A DNA stretch of 64,000 nt, taken from positions 1-64,000 of the forward strand of contig CAKSYT010000007.1 of the NCBI GenBank assembly GCA_934524985.1, read 5' to 3'. Under the pieces are notes generated by a model that did not search any database, was not told the origin of the DNA, and saw only the letters and a list, made by a program, of their open reading frames with translations. Source of the stretch: an uncultured Faecalibacterium sp. GTDB taxonomy: Bacteria; Bacillota; Clostridia; Oscillospirales; Ruminococcaceae. How positions within the stretch are numbered: position 1 is the stretch's first letter; every line of letters starts with the position of its first letter. The position numbers and the translations under genes were made by a program. This document shows positions 1-7,625 of the stretch, piece by piece.

Positions 1-65
1 TCTTCCCATTTGTCCTTGTCCTTCGTCAGTATACCAAGCTTTTTATAAAGTTCCGATTCCTCCAA
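1..65 (-). CDS. 5' end of an unidentified gene, cut by the left edge
   Basis: Only the first 21 codons lie in the window. The start is a TTG at 65, directly after an in-frame TGA, with a strong ribosome binding site (GAGGAGG, 73-79) seven bases upstream. An extended -10 box (TG-G-TATAAT) is at 106-114. The visible peptide is hydrophilic and starts MEESELYKKLGILTKDKDKW. I do not recognise the family. It lies beyond the cobalamin operon terminator, so it is probably a separate unit. Confidence 0.5.
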   Translation of the reverse strand, partial: MEESELYKKLGILTKDKDKWE

Positions 66-156
66 TCAATCACCTCCTCAAATTCCGATTTGCTGAACTA
101 ATCCGATTATACCATACCAGCCAATAAAAGAATACCCCTCTAGGGGAGAATTGGCT

Positions 157-199
157 GAAAAAAGCGTTTAAAGTGCGCCGCAGAGCACTTCAAACGCGA
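157..199 (-). terminator. Terminator of the cobalamin operon
   Basis: On the minus strand a 13-bp stem (arms 185-197 and 164-176, with G-U and mismatch tolerance) is followed by a run of six T. It lies 13 bases beyond the cbiC stop codon. A second weaker hairpin around 121-154 (core CCCCTCTAGGGG) follows it and may be a backup. Confidence 0.8.
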
Positions 200-211
200 A
201 CCATAAAAATA

Positions 212-886
212 TTATTTCCATCCCCGGTCGGTGGGGTCCAGCATCCCGGCGGCAGAATACACCAGCGCGTTGCAGATGGCAGCAGCAACATTGCTGCCGC
301 CCTTGCGCCCCATGGCGACGATAGCGGGCACGCTGTGGGCGGTGCACACCTCAAACAGCCGCTCCTTGCTCTCCACCACGTTCACAAAGCCCACCGGCAC
401 CCCGATGACCAGCGCAGGGCGCAGCCCGGCGGTTTCGATCAAATCGGCAATGGTCAATAGCGCCGTGGGCGCGTTGCCCACCGCAAGGATGGCACCGGGA
501 TGCTCTGCAGCGGCTCTTTGCATGGACGCCACCGCCCGGGTGGTGCCGTTGGCCTTTGCCAGCGCAGCCACCTCCGGGTCGGCCATGTAGCACAGCGCCG
601 TGCCGCCCAGCCGCGCAAGCCCGGGCTTTGTAATACCGGAAAGCGCCATGTTGGTGTCGGTAACGATGGGCGCAGCGGCTTGCAGCGCCGCCACACCCGC
701 CGCCACCGCGCCGGGGGTAAAGCGCAGATTGCGGGCGTAATCGAAATCTGCGGTGGTATGGATCACCCGCTTGACCACGGCGGCAGTTTCCGGCGGCGGG
801 GTCAGACCCATTGCGTCCAGCTCTGCGGTGATAATAGAAAGGCTCGTCCGCTCGATGTCGGCGGGCAGATGGTGCTGCGGGGTCAT
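212..886 (-). CDS. cbiC: Cobalt-precorrin-8 methylmutase (CbiC)
   Basis: It moves the methyl group from C-11 to C-12 of cobalt-precorrin-8 to give cobyrinate, in the cytoplasm. The protein is 224 residues, normal for CbiC/CobH. The conserved RVIHTTADFDY segment (40-50) carries the family's catalytic histidine at 43, and the C-terminal half keeps the glycine-rich GNAPTALL and GRKGGSN blocks. It is the last gene of the cobalamin operon and its start overlaps the cbiP stop by four bases (ATGA), which suggests translational coupling. The operon terminator follows. Confidence 0.95.
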   Translation of the reverse strand: MTPQHHLPADIERTSLSIITAELDAMGLTPPPETAAVVKRVIHTTADFDYARNLRFTPGAVAAGVAALQAAAPIVTDTNMALSGITKPGLARLGGTALCYMADPEVAALAKANGTTRAVASMQRAAAEHPGAILAVGNAPTALLTIADLIETAGLRPALVIGVPVGFVNVVESKERLFEVCTAHSVPAIVAMGRKGGSNVAAAICNALVYSAAGMLDPTDRGWK

Positions 887-2379
887 ACGGTGTTCCTCCC
901 TTCCAGTCCCATGGCGGCGTACAGGACGTTCATGTCCAGCGCCCGGCGCACGCCGTCGGCCAGCAGGTCAAACTGCTGCTGACGGTATTCGGCCATGGAG
1001 AGCAGCGGCGCACTGGCAGGGGAGATACCCTTGCGGCTGCACAGCAGCTGCACCAGCTTTTCGGTCAGTTCCCCGGTGTCGAACAGCCCGTGCAGATAAG
1101 TGCCCGCCACATTGCCCTGCACGCAGCCCTCGGCGCTGCCGTCCGCAAGACGGCAGAAGGGTACACCCTGTACGGCGGTGCGCCCGGTATGGATCTGGTA
1201 GCCGGTCAGCACTGCCCCCGCCAGCTGCGTCGCGGTGACGGTGGCGGTGTCCTGTGTGCGGTGCTTTGCGTCCGTAAATACGGTTTGGGTGGGCAGCAGC
1301 CCCAGCCCGCGCACAGTCTGCGCGCGTCCGTTCTCGGTGCCCTCGGGGTCGGCGAGGGTCTCGCCCAGCATCTGGTAGCCGCCGCACACGCCCAGCACCG
1401 GCGTGCCGGAAGCCGCTAGCTTTTGCACCGCACTTTCCAGCCCGCACTGCCGCAGCCAGAGCAGATCGTCTATGGTATTTTTTGTGCCCGGCAGAATGAC
1501 TACGTCCGGTGCACCCAGCTGCCGGGGGCTTTGCACATACCGCACACTCAGCAGCGGGTGCTGCTCCAGCGGCATAAAATCCGTAAAATTGGAGATATGC
1601 GGCAGGCGCAGAATGGCAGCATCCAGCGGCTTGACGGCGCAGCTGCTCTCCAGCCGGGAGGAGAGGGAGTCCTCGTCCTCAATGTCCACCCGCAGGTAGG
1701 GTACAACGCCCAGCACCGGCAGATGGGTCTTTTCCTCCAGCATGGTAAGGCCGGGCTTCAGGATGGCGGCATCGCCCCGGAATTTGTTGATGACCAGCCC
1801 CTTGATGCGTGCCCGCTCGGCGGGTTCCAGCAGTTCCACCGTGCCGTACAGCTGCGCAAACACGCCGCCCCGATCGATATCTCCCGCCAGCAGCACCGGT
1901 GCATCCACCAGCTTTGCCAGCCCCATGTTGACGATATCGTCCGCTTTCAGGTTGATCTCTGCCGGGCTGCCCGCACCCTCAATAACGATGATGTCCACCT
2001 CTTCGGCCAGACTATTGTACGCGGCCAAAATGTCCGGAATGAGGCTCTTTTTCAGCTTGAAGTAGGCGGCTGCAGGCATCTGTCCGCGCACCTCGCCGTT
2101 CACAATGACCTGACTGCCCACATCGCTGCTGGGCTTGAGCAGAATGGGGTTCATGCGCACATCCGGCTCCATGCCGGCAGCCTGTGCCTGCACCACCTGT
2201 GCGCGGCCCATTTCCAGCCCGTCCCGGGTGACAAAGCTGTTCAGCGCCATGTTCTGGCTTTTAAAAGGGGCTACCCGGTAGCCGTCCTGTGCAAAAATAC
2301 GGCACAGCGCGGTGCACAGCAGGCTTTTGCCCGCACCGCTCATCGTACCCTGTATCATGATACATTTTGCCCGGCTCAT
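883..2379 (-). CDS. cbiP: Cobyric acid synthase, glutamine-hydrolysing (CbiP)
   Basis: It amidates carboxylates b, d, e and g of adenosylcobyrinate a,c-diamide using glutamine and ATP. The 498-residue protein has an N-terminal dethiobiotin-synthetase-like P-loop (GTMSGAGKS near residue 10) and a C-terminal class I glutaminase domain with the nucleophile cysteine in GVCGGYQMLG and a histidine in TYLHGLFD. The open frame runs further upstream, but the ATG at 2379 overlaps the cobD stop by four bases and is where homology to CbiP begins, so the upstream part is rejected. It lies between cobD and cbiC. Confidence 0.95.
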   Translation of the reverse strand: MSRAKCIMIQGTMSGAGKSLLCTALCRIFAQDGYRVAPFKSQNMALNSFVTRDGLEMGRAQVVQAQAAGMEPDVRMNPILLKPSSDVGSQVIVNGEVRGQMPAAAYFKLKKSLIPDILAAYNSLAEEVDIIVIEGAGSPAEINLKADDIVNMGLAKLVDAPVLLAGDIDRGGVFAQLYGTVELLEPAERARIKGLVINKFRGDAAILKPGLTMLEEKTHLPVLGVVPYLRVDIEDEDSLSSRLESSCAVKPLDAAILRLPHISNFTDFMPLEQHPLLSVRYVQSPRQLGAPDVVILPGTKNTIDDLLWLRQCGLESAVQKLAASGTPVLGVCGGYQMLGETLADPEGTENGRAQTVRGLGLLPTQTVFTDAKHRTQDTATVTATQLAGAVLTGYQIHTGRTAVQGVPFCRLADGSAEGCVQGNVAGTYLHGLFDTGELTEKLVQLLCSRKGISPASAPLLSMAEYRQQQFDLLADGVRRALDMNVLYAAMGLEGRNTV

Positions 2380-3428
2380 GTAAGCACCTCCTGTAAGGTC
2401 TTTAAAAGCTGCTGGTTTTCCGGCGCGGTGCGCACGGCGGTGCGGTACCAGCTGCCGTCCAGCCCGGGGTAGTTGCCGCAGCTGCGCAGCACGATGCCGC
2501 GCTGCCGCAGGCTGTCGCCCAGCGTTTCCGGTGCTTGGAACAGCAGATAATTCGCGCTGCCATCCAGCACCCGCAGCCCCAGTGCACGCAAACCGTCCCG
2601 CAAAACAGGACGCTGCTGCGCGATAAGCGACTGCACCCGGGCTACATAGGCGGTCTCGTCCAACGCCGCCAGCCCCGCCGCTTGTGCAAGGCCGGAGACT
2701 GCCCACGGCTGCCCGGCAGTCTGCATTTTGTCCAGCAGAGCGGTGTTGCTGCACAGGCAGTAGCCCAGCCGCACCCCGGCCATGCCGTACAGCTTTGTAA
2801 AGGCTTTCAGAATGATGAGATTCGGGCTTGCCAGCAGCTTTTTGGCGGTCAGCGCTTCACTTTCCGGCAAAAAGTCCAAAAAGCACTCGTCCACCACCAG
2901 CAGCGCACCGCAAGCCTCGCACCGGCGCAGCAGCGCCTCCACCAGCGGCAGCGGGGTCAGCTGCCCGGTAGGGTTATTGGGCTGGCAGAGGAAAACCATG
3001 TCGGTGTCCTCGTCCACAGCGGAAATAAAGGTTTCCGTCACTGCAAAATCTTCGCTTTCCTGCAGAAACTGCCGCCGGACGTTGCAGCCCGCTGTTTCCA
3101 GCGCGGCGGCATACTCCGCAAAGGTAGGGGCAGGCAGCAGCGCCGTGCGGGGCTTTGCCGCCCACACCAGCCGGAAGATCAGGTCTGCCGCGCCGTTGCC
3201 GCAGAGGATGTGCTCTGCGGGCACCTTCTCGTGCACCGCCAGCTTTGCCCGCAAAGCGCGGCAGAGGGGGTCCGGGTAGCGGTCTGCGGTGGCAAGCGCG
3301 GCAGTAATGGCCTTTGCCACCCCCTCCGGCAGTCCCAGCGGGCTGACATTTGCCGAAAGGTCCAGCGCGTCCTGTCCGTACTGCGCCCGGTAACCGGCCC
3401 AGTCACCGCCATGTACCAGCTGCATCAT
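2376..3428 (-). CDS. cobD: L-threonine-O-3-phosphate decarboxylase (CobD)
   Basis: This PLP enzyme of the histidinol-phosphate aminotransferase fold makes (R)-1-amino-2-propanol phosphate, the linker of the lower ligand, which CbiB attaches to cobyric acid. The protein is 350 residues, as usual. Visible marks are the CQPNNPTG segment (148-155), VVDECFLDF (178-186) and the likely Schiff-base lysine 212 in AFTKLYGMAG. HisC-like aminotransferases are similar, but the position between cbiB and cbiP decides for CobD. The ribosome binding site GAGGT precedes the ATG at 3428. No PduX-like threonine kinase is in the window. Confidence 0.9.
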   Translation of the reverse strand: MMQLVHGGDWAGYRAQYGQDALDLSANVSPLGLPEGVAKAITAALATADRYPDPLCRALRAKLAVHEKVPAEHILCGNGAADLIFRLVWAAKPRTALLPAPTFAEYAAALETAGCNVRRQFLQESEDFAVTETFISAVDEDTDMVFLCQPNNPTGQLTPLPLVEALLRRCEACGALLVVDECFLDFLPESEALTAKKLLASPNLIILKAFTKLYGMAGVRLGYCLCSNTALLDKMQTAGQPWAVSGLAQAAGLAALDETAYVARVQSLIAQQRPVLRDGLRALGLRVLDGSANYLLFQAPETLGDSLRQRGIVLRSCGNYPGLDGSWYRTAVRTAPENQQLLKTLQEVLT

Positions 3429-4375
3429 AAAGTACCTCGTATCAATAGCCCAAGCGCCAGTGCCAACAGGCTTTCGGCGTACATCGTGCGGTTGGCGCGG
3501 CAGATATCCTCCGGCTCAATGGGACGCACGGCATCGCCGATGGTGGGCTTTTTGTAGTATTCACCAAAATAATAGGCGGGCCCGGCCAGCTGCACGTTCA
3601 GTGCACCGGCGCAGGCGCTTTCGGTCTGGGCGCTGTTGGGGCTGGCGTGGTTGCGCCTGTCTCGCCGCCAGATGCGCCACGCGCTGCGGGCATCGTTGCC
3701 GGTCAGAGCGGCAGCGGCCACCCACAGCAAAGCGGCAATGCGGCTGGGCAGGTAGTTTGCAACATCGTCCAGTTTTGCCGCTGTACGGCCAAAGTACAGA
3801 TACTGCGTATTTTTATAGCCCACCATGCTGTCCATGGTGTTGATGGCCTTGTAGGTCAGCGCCAGCGGTGCGCCGCCCAGCAGCATATAGAATAGCGGCG
3901 CGATCACCCCGTCGCTGGCGTTTTCGGCAACCGTTTCCACAGCAGCCTTGGTTACGCCCTCGGCGGTCAGCGCTGCAGTATCTCGTCCCACGATGCGGCT
4001 CACCGCAGTGCGGGCGGCGGGCAGGTCAGGCTTTGTCAGCTCCCGGTAAACGTTCATGCTCTCCTGCACAAGCCCCTTTGCCGCTAACGCCTGTCCGCAC
4101 CAGAACATCTGCACCGCTAGCCCCAGCAGCGGGTGCAGGGCAGCGGCTCCCATGCAGACAAGGCTTGTGAGCGCAAGGGTGCCCATCGGCAGGCAAAAGG
4201 CTAAAATGCGCCCGCCCCAAAGCTCACCCTCCGGCGTTTTGGGCAGGCGGGCACGCAGCTGCTTTTCCAGTGCGGAGATAGCCTTGCCCATGTACACTAC
4301 CGGGTGCGGCAGCCACGCCGGGTCGCCGAAAATGGCATCCAGCACAAAGCCGCCCAGTACCGCGTAGCCGATCAT
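3425..4375 (-). CDS. cbiB: Adenosylcobinamide-phosphate synthase (CbiB), membrane protein
   Basis: CbiB is an integral membrane enzyme that joins aminopropanol phosphate to adenosylcobyric acid. The 316-residue protein starts with the family block GYAVLGGFVLDAIFGDP followed by PHPVVYMGK, and has several hydrophobic segments, with EGVTKAAVETVAENASD in the middle. The ATG at 4375 overlaps the cobC stop by four bases and fits the conserved N-terminus; a longer frame with no homology lies upstream. It ends overlapping cobD, its substrate supplier. Confidence 0.95.
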   Translation of the reverse strand: MIGYAVLGGFVLDAIFGDPAWLPHPVVYMGKAISALEKQLRARLPKTPEGELWGGRILAFCLPMGTLALTSLVCMGAAALHPLLGLAVQMFWCGQALAAKGLVQESMNVYRELTKPDLPAARTAVSRIVGRDTAALTAEGVTKAAVETVAENASDGVIAPLFYMLLGGAPLALTYKAINTMDSMVGYKNTQYLYFGRTAAKLDDVANYLPSRIAALLWVAAAALTGNDARSAWRIWRRDRRNHASPNSAQTESACAGALNVQLAGPAYYFGEYYKKPTIGDAVRPIEPEDICRANRTMYAESLLALALGLLIRGTL

Positions 4376-4971
4376 GCCTGCGCCTCCTTTGTGTACTGCA
4401 CGGTCTTTACCAAATGCAGCACCCGCTTTGCCGTCCAGTCCTTGGCGTCCAGCACAAAGCCGCCGGCATTGGGGGCACACCATTCGTAGTAATCCTTGTG
4501 GGGCAGGGCATAGCGCTCCATCGCGGCCATCTGGGTGCCGCCGTGGGCTAAAATGACCAGCATCTCCTCGCCGCTTGCAAGGGCTTTATCCACCAGCGCG
4601 GAAAAGGCCGCGCAGATACGCTCACAAAACGCAGCCTTGGTTTCGCCGTCCGGGCAGGGACTTTCGCAGTTGGCGGCTACCCATGCAAGGTAGTCCGGGT
4701 CGTGTTCCATCTCAATATAGTTTCTCCCCTCAAAGCTGCCAAAGCACATCTCCTTCAGCCCGTCTATTTCTACAAGTTTTGCGTCCGGGAACAGCACCTC
4801 GGCAGTCTGCCGGGTGCGGCAAAGGGGAGTGATATACACGGTCTTGGGGGAAATATCTGCCCGGCACAGCATAGCACGCCCGGCGGCAGAAAGCGGGATG
4901 TCCCGCTGCCCCTGATAGCGCTTTTCAGCGTTGTATTCGGTCAGGCCGTGACGCAATAAATAGATCAGCAT
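4372..4971 (-). CDS. cobC: Alpha-ribazole phosphatase, histidine phosphatase family (CobC)
   Basis: The protein is 199 residues and belongs to the histidine phosphatase (phosphoglycerate mutase-like) superfamily. The RHG motif with the phosphorylated histidine is at 7-9 (LLRHGLTEYN), and the second active-site histidine is in ILAHGGTQMAAME. The family includes many phosphatases, so CobC activity (removing phosphate from alpha-ribazole phosphate or adenosylcobalamin phosphate) rests on its place in the cobalamin operon between cobS/cobU and cbiB. The ATG at 4971 overlaps the upstream gene by seven bases. Confidence 0.85.
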   Translation of the reverse strand: MLIYLLRHGLTEYNAEKRYQGQRDIPLSAAGRAMLCRADISPKTVYITPLCRTRQTAEVLFPDAKLVEIDGLKEMCFGSFEGRNYIEMEHDPDYLAWVAANCESPCPDGETKAAFCERICAAFSALVDKALASGEEMLVILAHGGTQMAAMERYALPHKDYYEWCAPNAGGFVLDAKDWTAKRVLHLVKTVQYTKEAQA

Positions 4972-5291
4972 TCCGGCAATTCTCCTTTCAAAACGGTGGG
5001 GATGCCGCAGAACATCTGCACCACGCACGCAGCACGCGCCGCCAGCATACAGGCCAGCCGTCCGGCGTTTTCCCGCGCAGCACGCTCTGCGGAGTCTATG
5101 GGCACCACACCGCCGCCCACCTCGGTGGACAGCACGATATCATAAGCGGATAATTTGTCCGCGAGTTTCTCAAGTTCAGCGTTGTCTTTGCACCCGGCGG
5201 CAAGCTGCTGCACATCCGCAATGCAGCGGCCGGACAGGGTGCGGGCAAAGGTGCGCTTGCCGCTGTAAAGCGGCCCGGTGATCAAGATCAT
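4965..5291 (-). CDS. Short degenerate CobU-like protein
   Basis: This 108-residue protein resembles the two ends of adenosylcobinamide kinase/guanylyltransferase (CobU) with the middle missing. The N-terminus has a P-loop-like GPLYSGKR (6-13), but the usual S/T after the lysine is arginine. The part around the guanylylated histidine is absent. The C-terminal half keeps the CobU block STEVGGGVVP and a final CGIPTVLKG. CobU is normally about 175-180 residues. A full-length copy lies one gene upstream (6037-6558), and cobS separates the two. The start overlaps the cobS stop by four bases and the ribosomal frame is intact, so it is probably expressed. It may be a partner subunit of CobU or a decaying duplicate. 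Confidence 0.75.
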   Translation of the reverse strand: MILITGPLYSGKRTFARTLSGRCIADVQQLAAGCKDNAELEKLADKLSAYDIVLSTEVGGGVVPIDSAERAARENAGRLACMLAARAACVVQMFCGIPTVLKGELPEC

Positions 5292-6040
5292 AACAGCCCT
5301 CCCCATTGGCAGGCGCACAGCGCCGCCAGCATCCACAGCTCGGTCTTTTGCAAAAACCATCCGGCAAGATCGCCGGTAATGCCGCCCAGCTGCTGTACGG
5401 CTACATGGTGATACCACAAAAACAGCAAAATTGCAACGGCTGCCAGCGCCCCGCCGCCTAAAGCCAGCAGCGCCCCGCAAAGCAGCGCTGCCAGCACTGC
5501 CAGTACATTGCGCACAGCGGTGCGGTCAACGGCAGTGGCAAAGGTGTGGGCAAGGCCGGTGTTTTTGGCCATGGGAAAGGCCGCCACCGCAAGGCCGGAA
5601 AGCGCCCGCTCCAAAACCAGCGCCAGCGTCCACAGCGCACCCACCCGGGGGGTGAACTGCACGCAGGCGGCAAGGCAGAGGTAAGCTGCAAAATAGCTGC
5701 ACAGCCGGATGATGGCAAAGGCACCGCAGTGCGGGTCTTTTAAAATTTCCAGCTTCTTTTCCCGGTCGCCGTAGCTGGCAAGGGCGTCACAGGTGTCGGC
5801 GTAACCGTCCAGATGGATGCCGCCGGTCACCCACACCGGCACAAGGCAGAACCCTGCCGCCCGCGCCGGGGCGGGCAGGGGCAGCACCCCGCACACGCAC
5901 CACAGCGCCCCGCATAAAAGCCCCACCAGTGGGAAGGCGCACAGCGCATACCGCATATTCTTTTCGTTCCACGCAAACTGCGGCACCGGCACCGCCGAAA
6001 ACATGGCAAAAGCCACCGCAATGGTCTGCAAAACGATCAT
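5288..6040 (-). CDS. cobS: Adenosylcobinamide-GDP ribazoletransferase (CobS)
   Basis: CobS is the membrane-bound cobalamin synthase that joins adenosylcobinamide-GDP with alpha-ribazole (or its phosphate). The 250-residue protein is mostly hydrophobic with several membrane segments. It contains the acidic family signature HLDGYADTCDAL near residue 76, followed by KLEILKDPHCGAFA, which matches the metal-binding region of the family. It lies between the two cobU-like genes, overlapping each by four bases. Confidence 0.95.
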   Translation of the reverse strand: MIVLQTIAVAFAMFSAVPVPQFAWNEKNMRYALCAFPLVGLLCGALWCVCGVLPLPAPARAAGFCLVPVWVTGGIHLDGYADTCDALASYGDREKKLEILKDPHCGAFAIIRLCSYFAAYLCLAACVQFTPRVGALWTLALVLERALSGLAVAAFPMAKNTGLAHTFATAVDRTAVRNVLAVLAALLCGALLALGGGALAAVAILLFLWYHHVAVQQLGGITGDLAGWFLQKTELWMLAALCACQWGGLL

Positions 6041-6558
6041 TTTTCCACCCCTTTATAATACATAGGGATGCCGCACACCACCCGCACCACGGCGTCTGCC
6101 CGGGCGGCAAGGGCGTTGTTCACCCGCGCCAGCGCCAGCAGATAGCGGTCGGTGTCCCCGGCATAGTCTGCGCCGCCGCTGAACACCTCGTTAGAAACAA
6201 CGATCAAATTTTCGCACTGCGCGGCAAGGTGATCCAGACCCTGTAAAATGTGCTCGGCGGCAGCATCGCCCGCCCCGGCGGGGTCGTACAGCTCGTTGGC
6301 GGTCAGGTTGCCCAAATCCTCCAGCAGCGCCGTACCCCTGCGGGGCAGACGCACTGCTTCTAAATGCAGCGGGCATTCAATAGTCTCAAACTGCTTTGCA
6401 GCGCGCATTTTGCGGTGCTTTTCCACCCGGGCAGCGCACTCGGCATCCCACACCTGCATGGTGGCCAGATAATACCGCGGCAAAGCGCTGCGCAGCACAA
6501 GGGCCTCGGCGTATTCGCTTTTGCCGCTGGCTGCGCCGCCCAGCACCAGCGTCAGCAT
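6037..6558 (-). CDS. cobU: Adenosylcobinamide kinase / guanylyltransferase (CobU)
   Basis: CobU phosphorylates adenosylcobinamide and then transfers GMP to it, giving adenosylcobinamide-GDP for CobS. The 173-residue protein has an intact P-loop GGAASGKS (7-14) and KHRKMR, which aligns with the region of the guanylylated histidine known in Salmonella CobU. The usual VSNEVGxGIVP segment is altered: it reads VSNEVFSGGADYAGDT, while the C-terminal CGIPMYYKG remains. The short paralogue at 4965-5291 keeps the segment this copy has lost. The ATG at 6558 overlaps the cobT stop by seven bases; a longer upstream frame lies inside cobT and is rejected. Confidence 0.9.
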   Translation of the reverse strand: MLTLVLGGAASGKSEYAEALVLRSALPRYYLATMQVWDAECAARVEKHRKMRAAKQFETIECPLHLEAVRLPRRGTALLEDLGNLTANELYDPAGAGDAAAEHILQGLDHLAAQCENLIVVSNEVFSGGADYAGDTDRYLLALARVNNALAARADAVVRVVCGIPMYYKGVEK

Positions 6559-7625
6559 TGGGGCGTATACGACGCAATGCCGCCCTCCGCAAAGGAATAG
6601 CACCCCTCGTACACCGCCAGCGCCATGTCCCACAGCGGAATGCTGGCCACTGCGCCGGTACCCTCGCCCAGATGCAGCCCGGCGGTAAGCAGGGGCGCTT
6701 TGCCCAGCGCTTCCAGCACCAGCCAGGCGGCAGGCTCGGTGGAGCAGTGGCTGGCGAACACGGCCTTTGCCGCTGCCGGGCACAGCCGCACGGCGCACAA
6801 AGCCGCCACCCCGCTGATGAAGCCATCCATCAGCACCGGCACGCCCGCCAGCGCCCCGCCCAAAAACATCCCGCACAGCCCGGCGATATCAAAACCGCCC
6901 AGCTTGCTCAGTACGTCCAAGACGTCATCTGGGGCGGGGCTGTTGCAAGCGATGCCCCGCCGGATGGCGTCCACCTTGCGGGCAAGCCCTGCATCGGAAA
7001 GCCCCGCACCGCGCCCGGTCATGGTATGCACCGGCTGTGCCAGCAGCACGGCGGCCACGGCGCTGGAGGAGGTGGTGTTGCCGATGCCCATTTCGCCGGT
7101 CGCCACCAGCCCGTAACCCTCGGCGGCAAGCTGCCGGGTCAGGGCAATACCCCGGCCAATGGACTCCACTGCTTCGGCGCGGGTCATGGCAGGGCCTTTG
7201 GTAAAGTCCGCAGTTCCGGCGGCAATGCGGCAGTCCCGCACGCCGGGTACCGGTGCACCGGATATGCCCATATCCACCGGCAGCACATCGCAGTGCGCCG
7301 CCTGCGCCATCCGGCAGACGCTGGTGCGCCGCGCGGCAAGGTTTTCGGCTACGGCGCGGGTCACGCTCTGGTCGGTCTGGCTTACACCCTGTGCCACCAC
7401 GCCGTTGTCCGCGCAGAGCACCGCCACCGCCCGGCGGGAAAAATCAAACTGTGCCGTGCCGGTCAGCGCGGCGGCATCCTCCAGCAGGGTCTCCAGTGCG
7501 CCCAGCCCGCCCAAGGGCTTGGCAAGGCTGGCCCAGTGGGCGTGGGCGGCGGCGCGGGCGGCTTCGTCCGGCGGGGTGATGGCAGCAAGCAGCTGCATCA
7601 GTTCAGCTTCGGTCATTTTCGTCAT
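6552..7625 (-). CDS. cobT: Nicotinate-nucleotide--DMB phosphoribosyltransferase (CobT)
   Basis: CobT makes alpha-ribazole phosphate from nicotinate mononucleotide and the lower-ligand base. The 357-residue protein has the expected KPLGGLGALE near the N-terminus, CADNGVVAQGVSQ, ATGEMGIGNTTSSSAV and the C-terminal GEGTGAV carrying the catalytic glutamate of the family. Start ATG at 7625 overlaps the cbiA stop by four bases; a second in-frame ATG at 7616 is possible. No bluB or bza genes for lower-ligand synthesis are in the window, so dimethylbenzimidazole or another base would come from elsewhere. Confidence 0.95.
   Translation of the reverse strand: MTKMTEAELMQLLAAITPPDEAARAAAHAHWASLAKPLGGLGALETLLEDAAALTGTAQFDFSRRAVAVLCADNGVVAQGVSQTDQSVTRAVAENLAARRTSVCRMAQAAHCDVLPVDMGISGAPVPGVRDCRIAAGTADFTKGPAMTRAEAVESIGRGIALTRQLAAEGYGLVATGEMGIGNTTSSSAVAAVLLAQPVHTMTGRGAGLSDAGLARKVDAIRRGIACNSPAPDDVLDVLSKLGGFDIAGLCGMFLGGALAGVPVLMDGFISGVAALCAVRLCPAAAKAVFASHCSTEPAAWLVLEALGKAPLLTAGLHLGEGTGAVASIPLWDMALAVYEGCYSFAEGGIASYTPQC

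Noticed and set aside
2380..2754. N-terminal extension of CbiP giving a 623-residue protein
   Set aside because: The extra part overlaps cobD in another frame and resembles nothing; the ATG at 2379 overlaps the cobD stop in the same way as the other junctions. Similar upstream extensions of cobT, cobU, cbiJ and cbiB were rejected for the same reason.
4965..5291. CobU-like gene called as a pseudogene
   Set aside because: The frame is intact, the start overlaps cobS with coupling geometry, and the retained motif is the one lost from the full-length copy, so a functional short protein is more likely.
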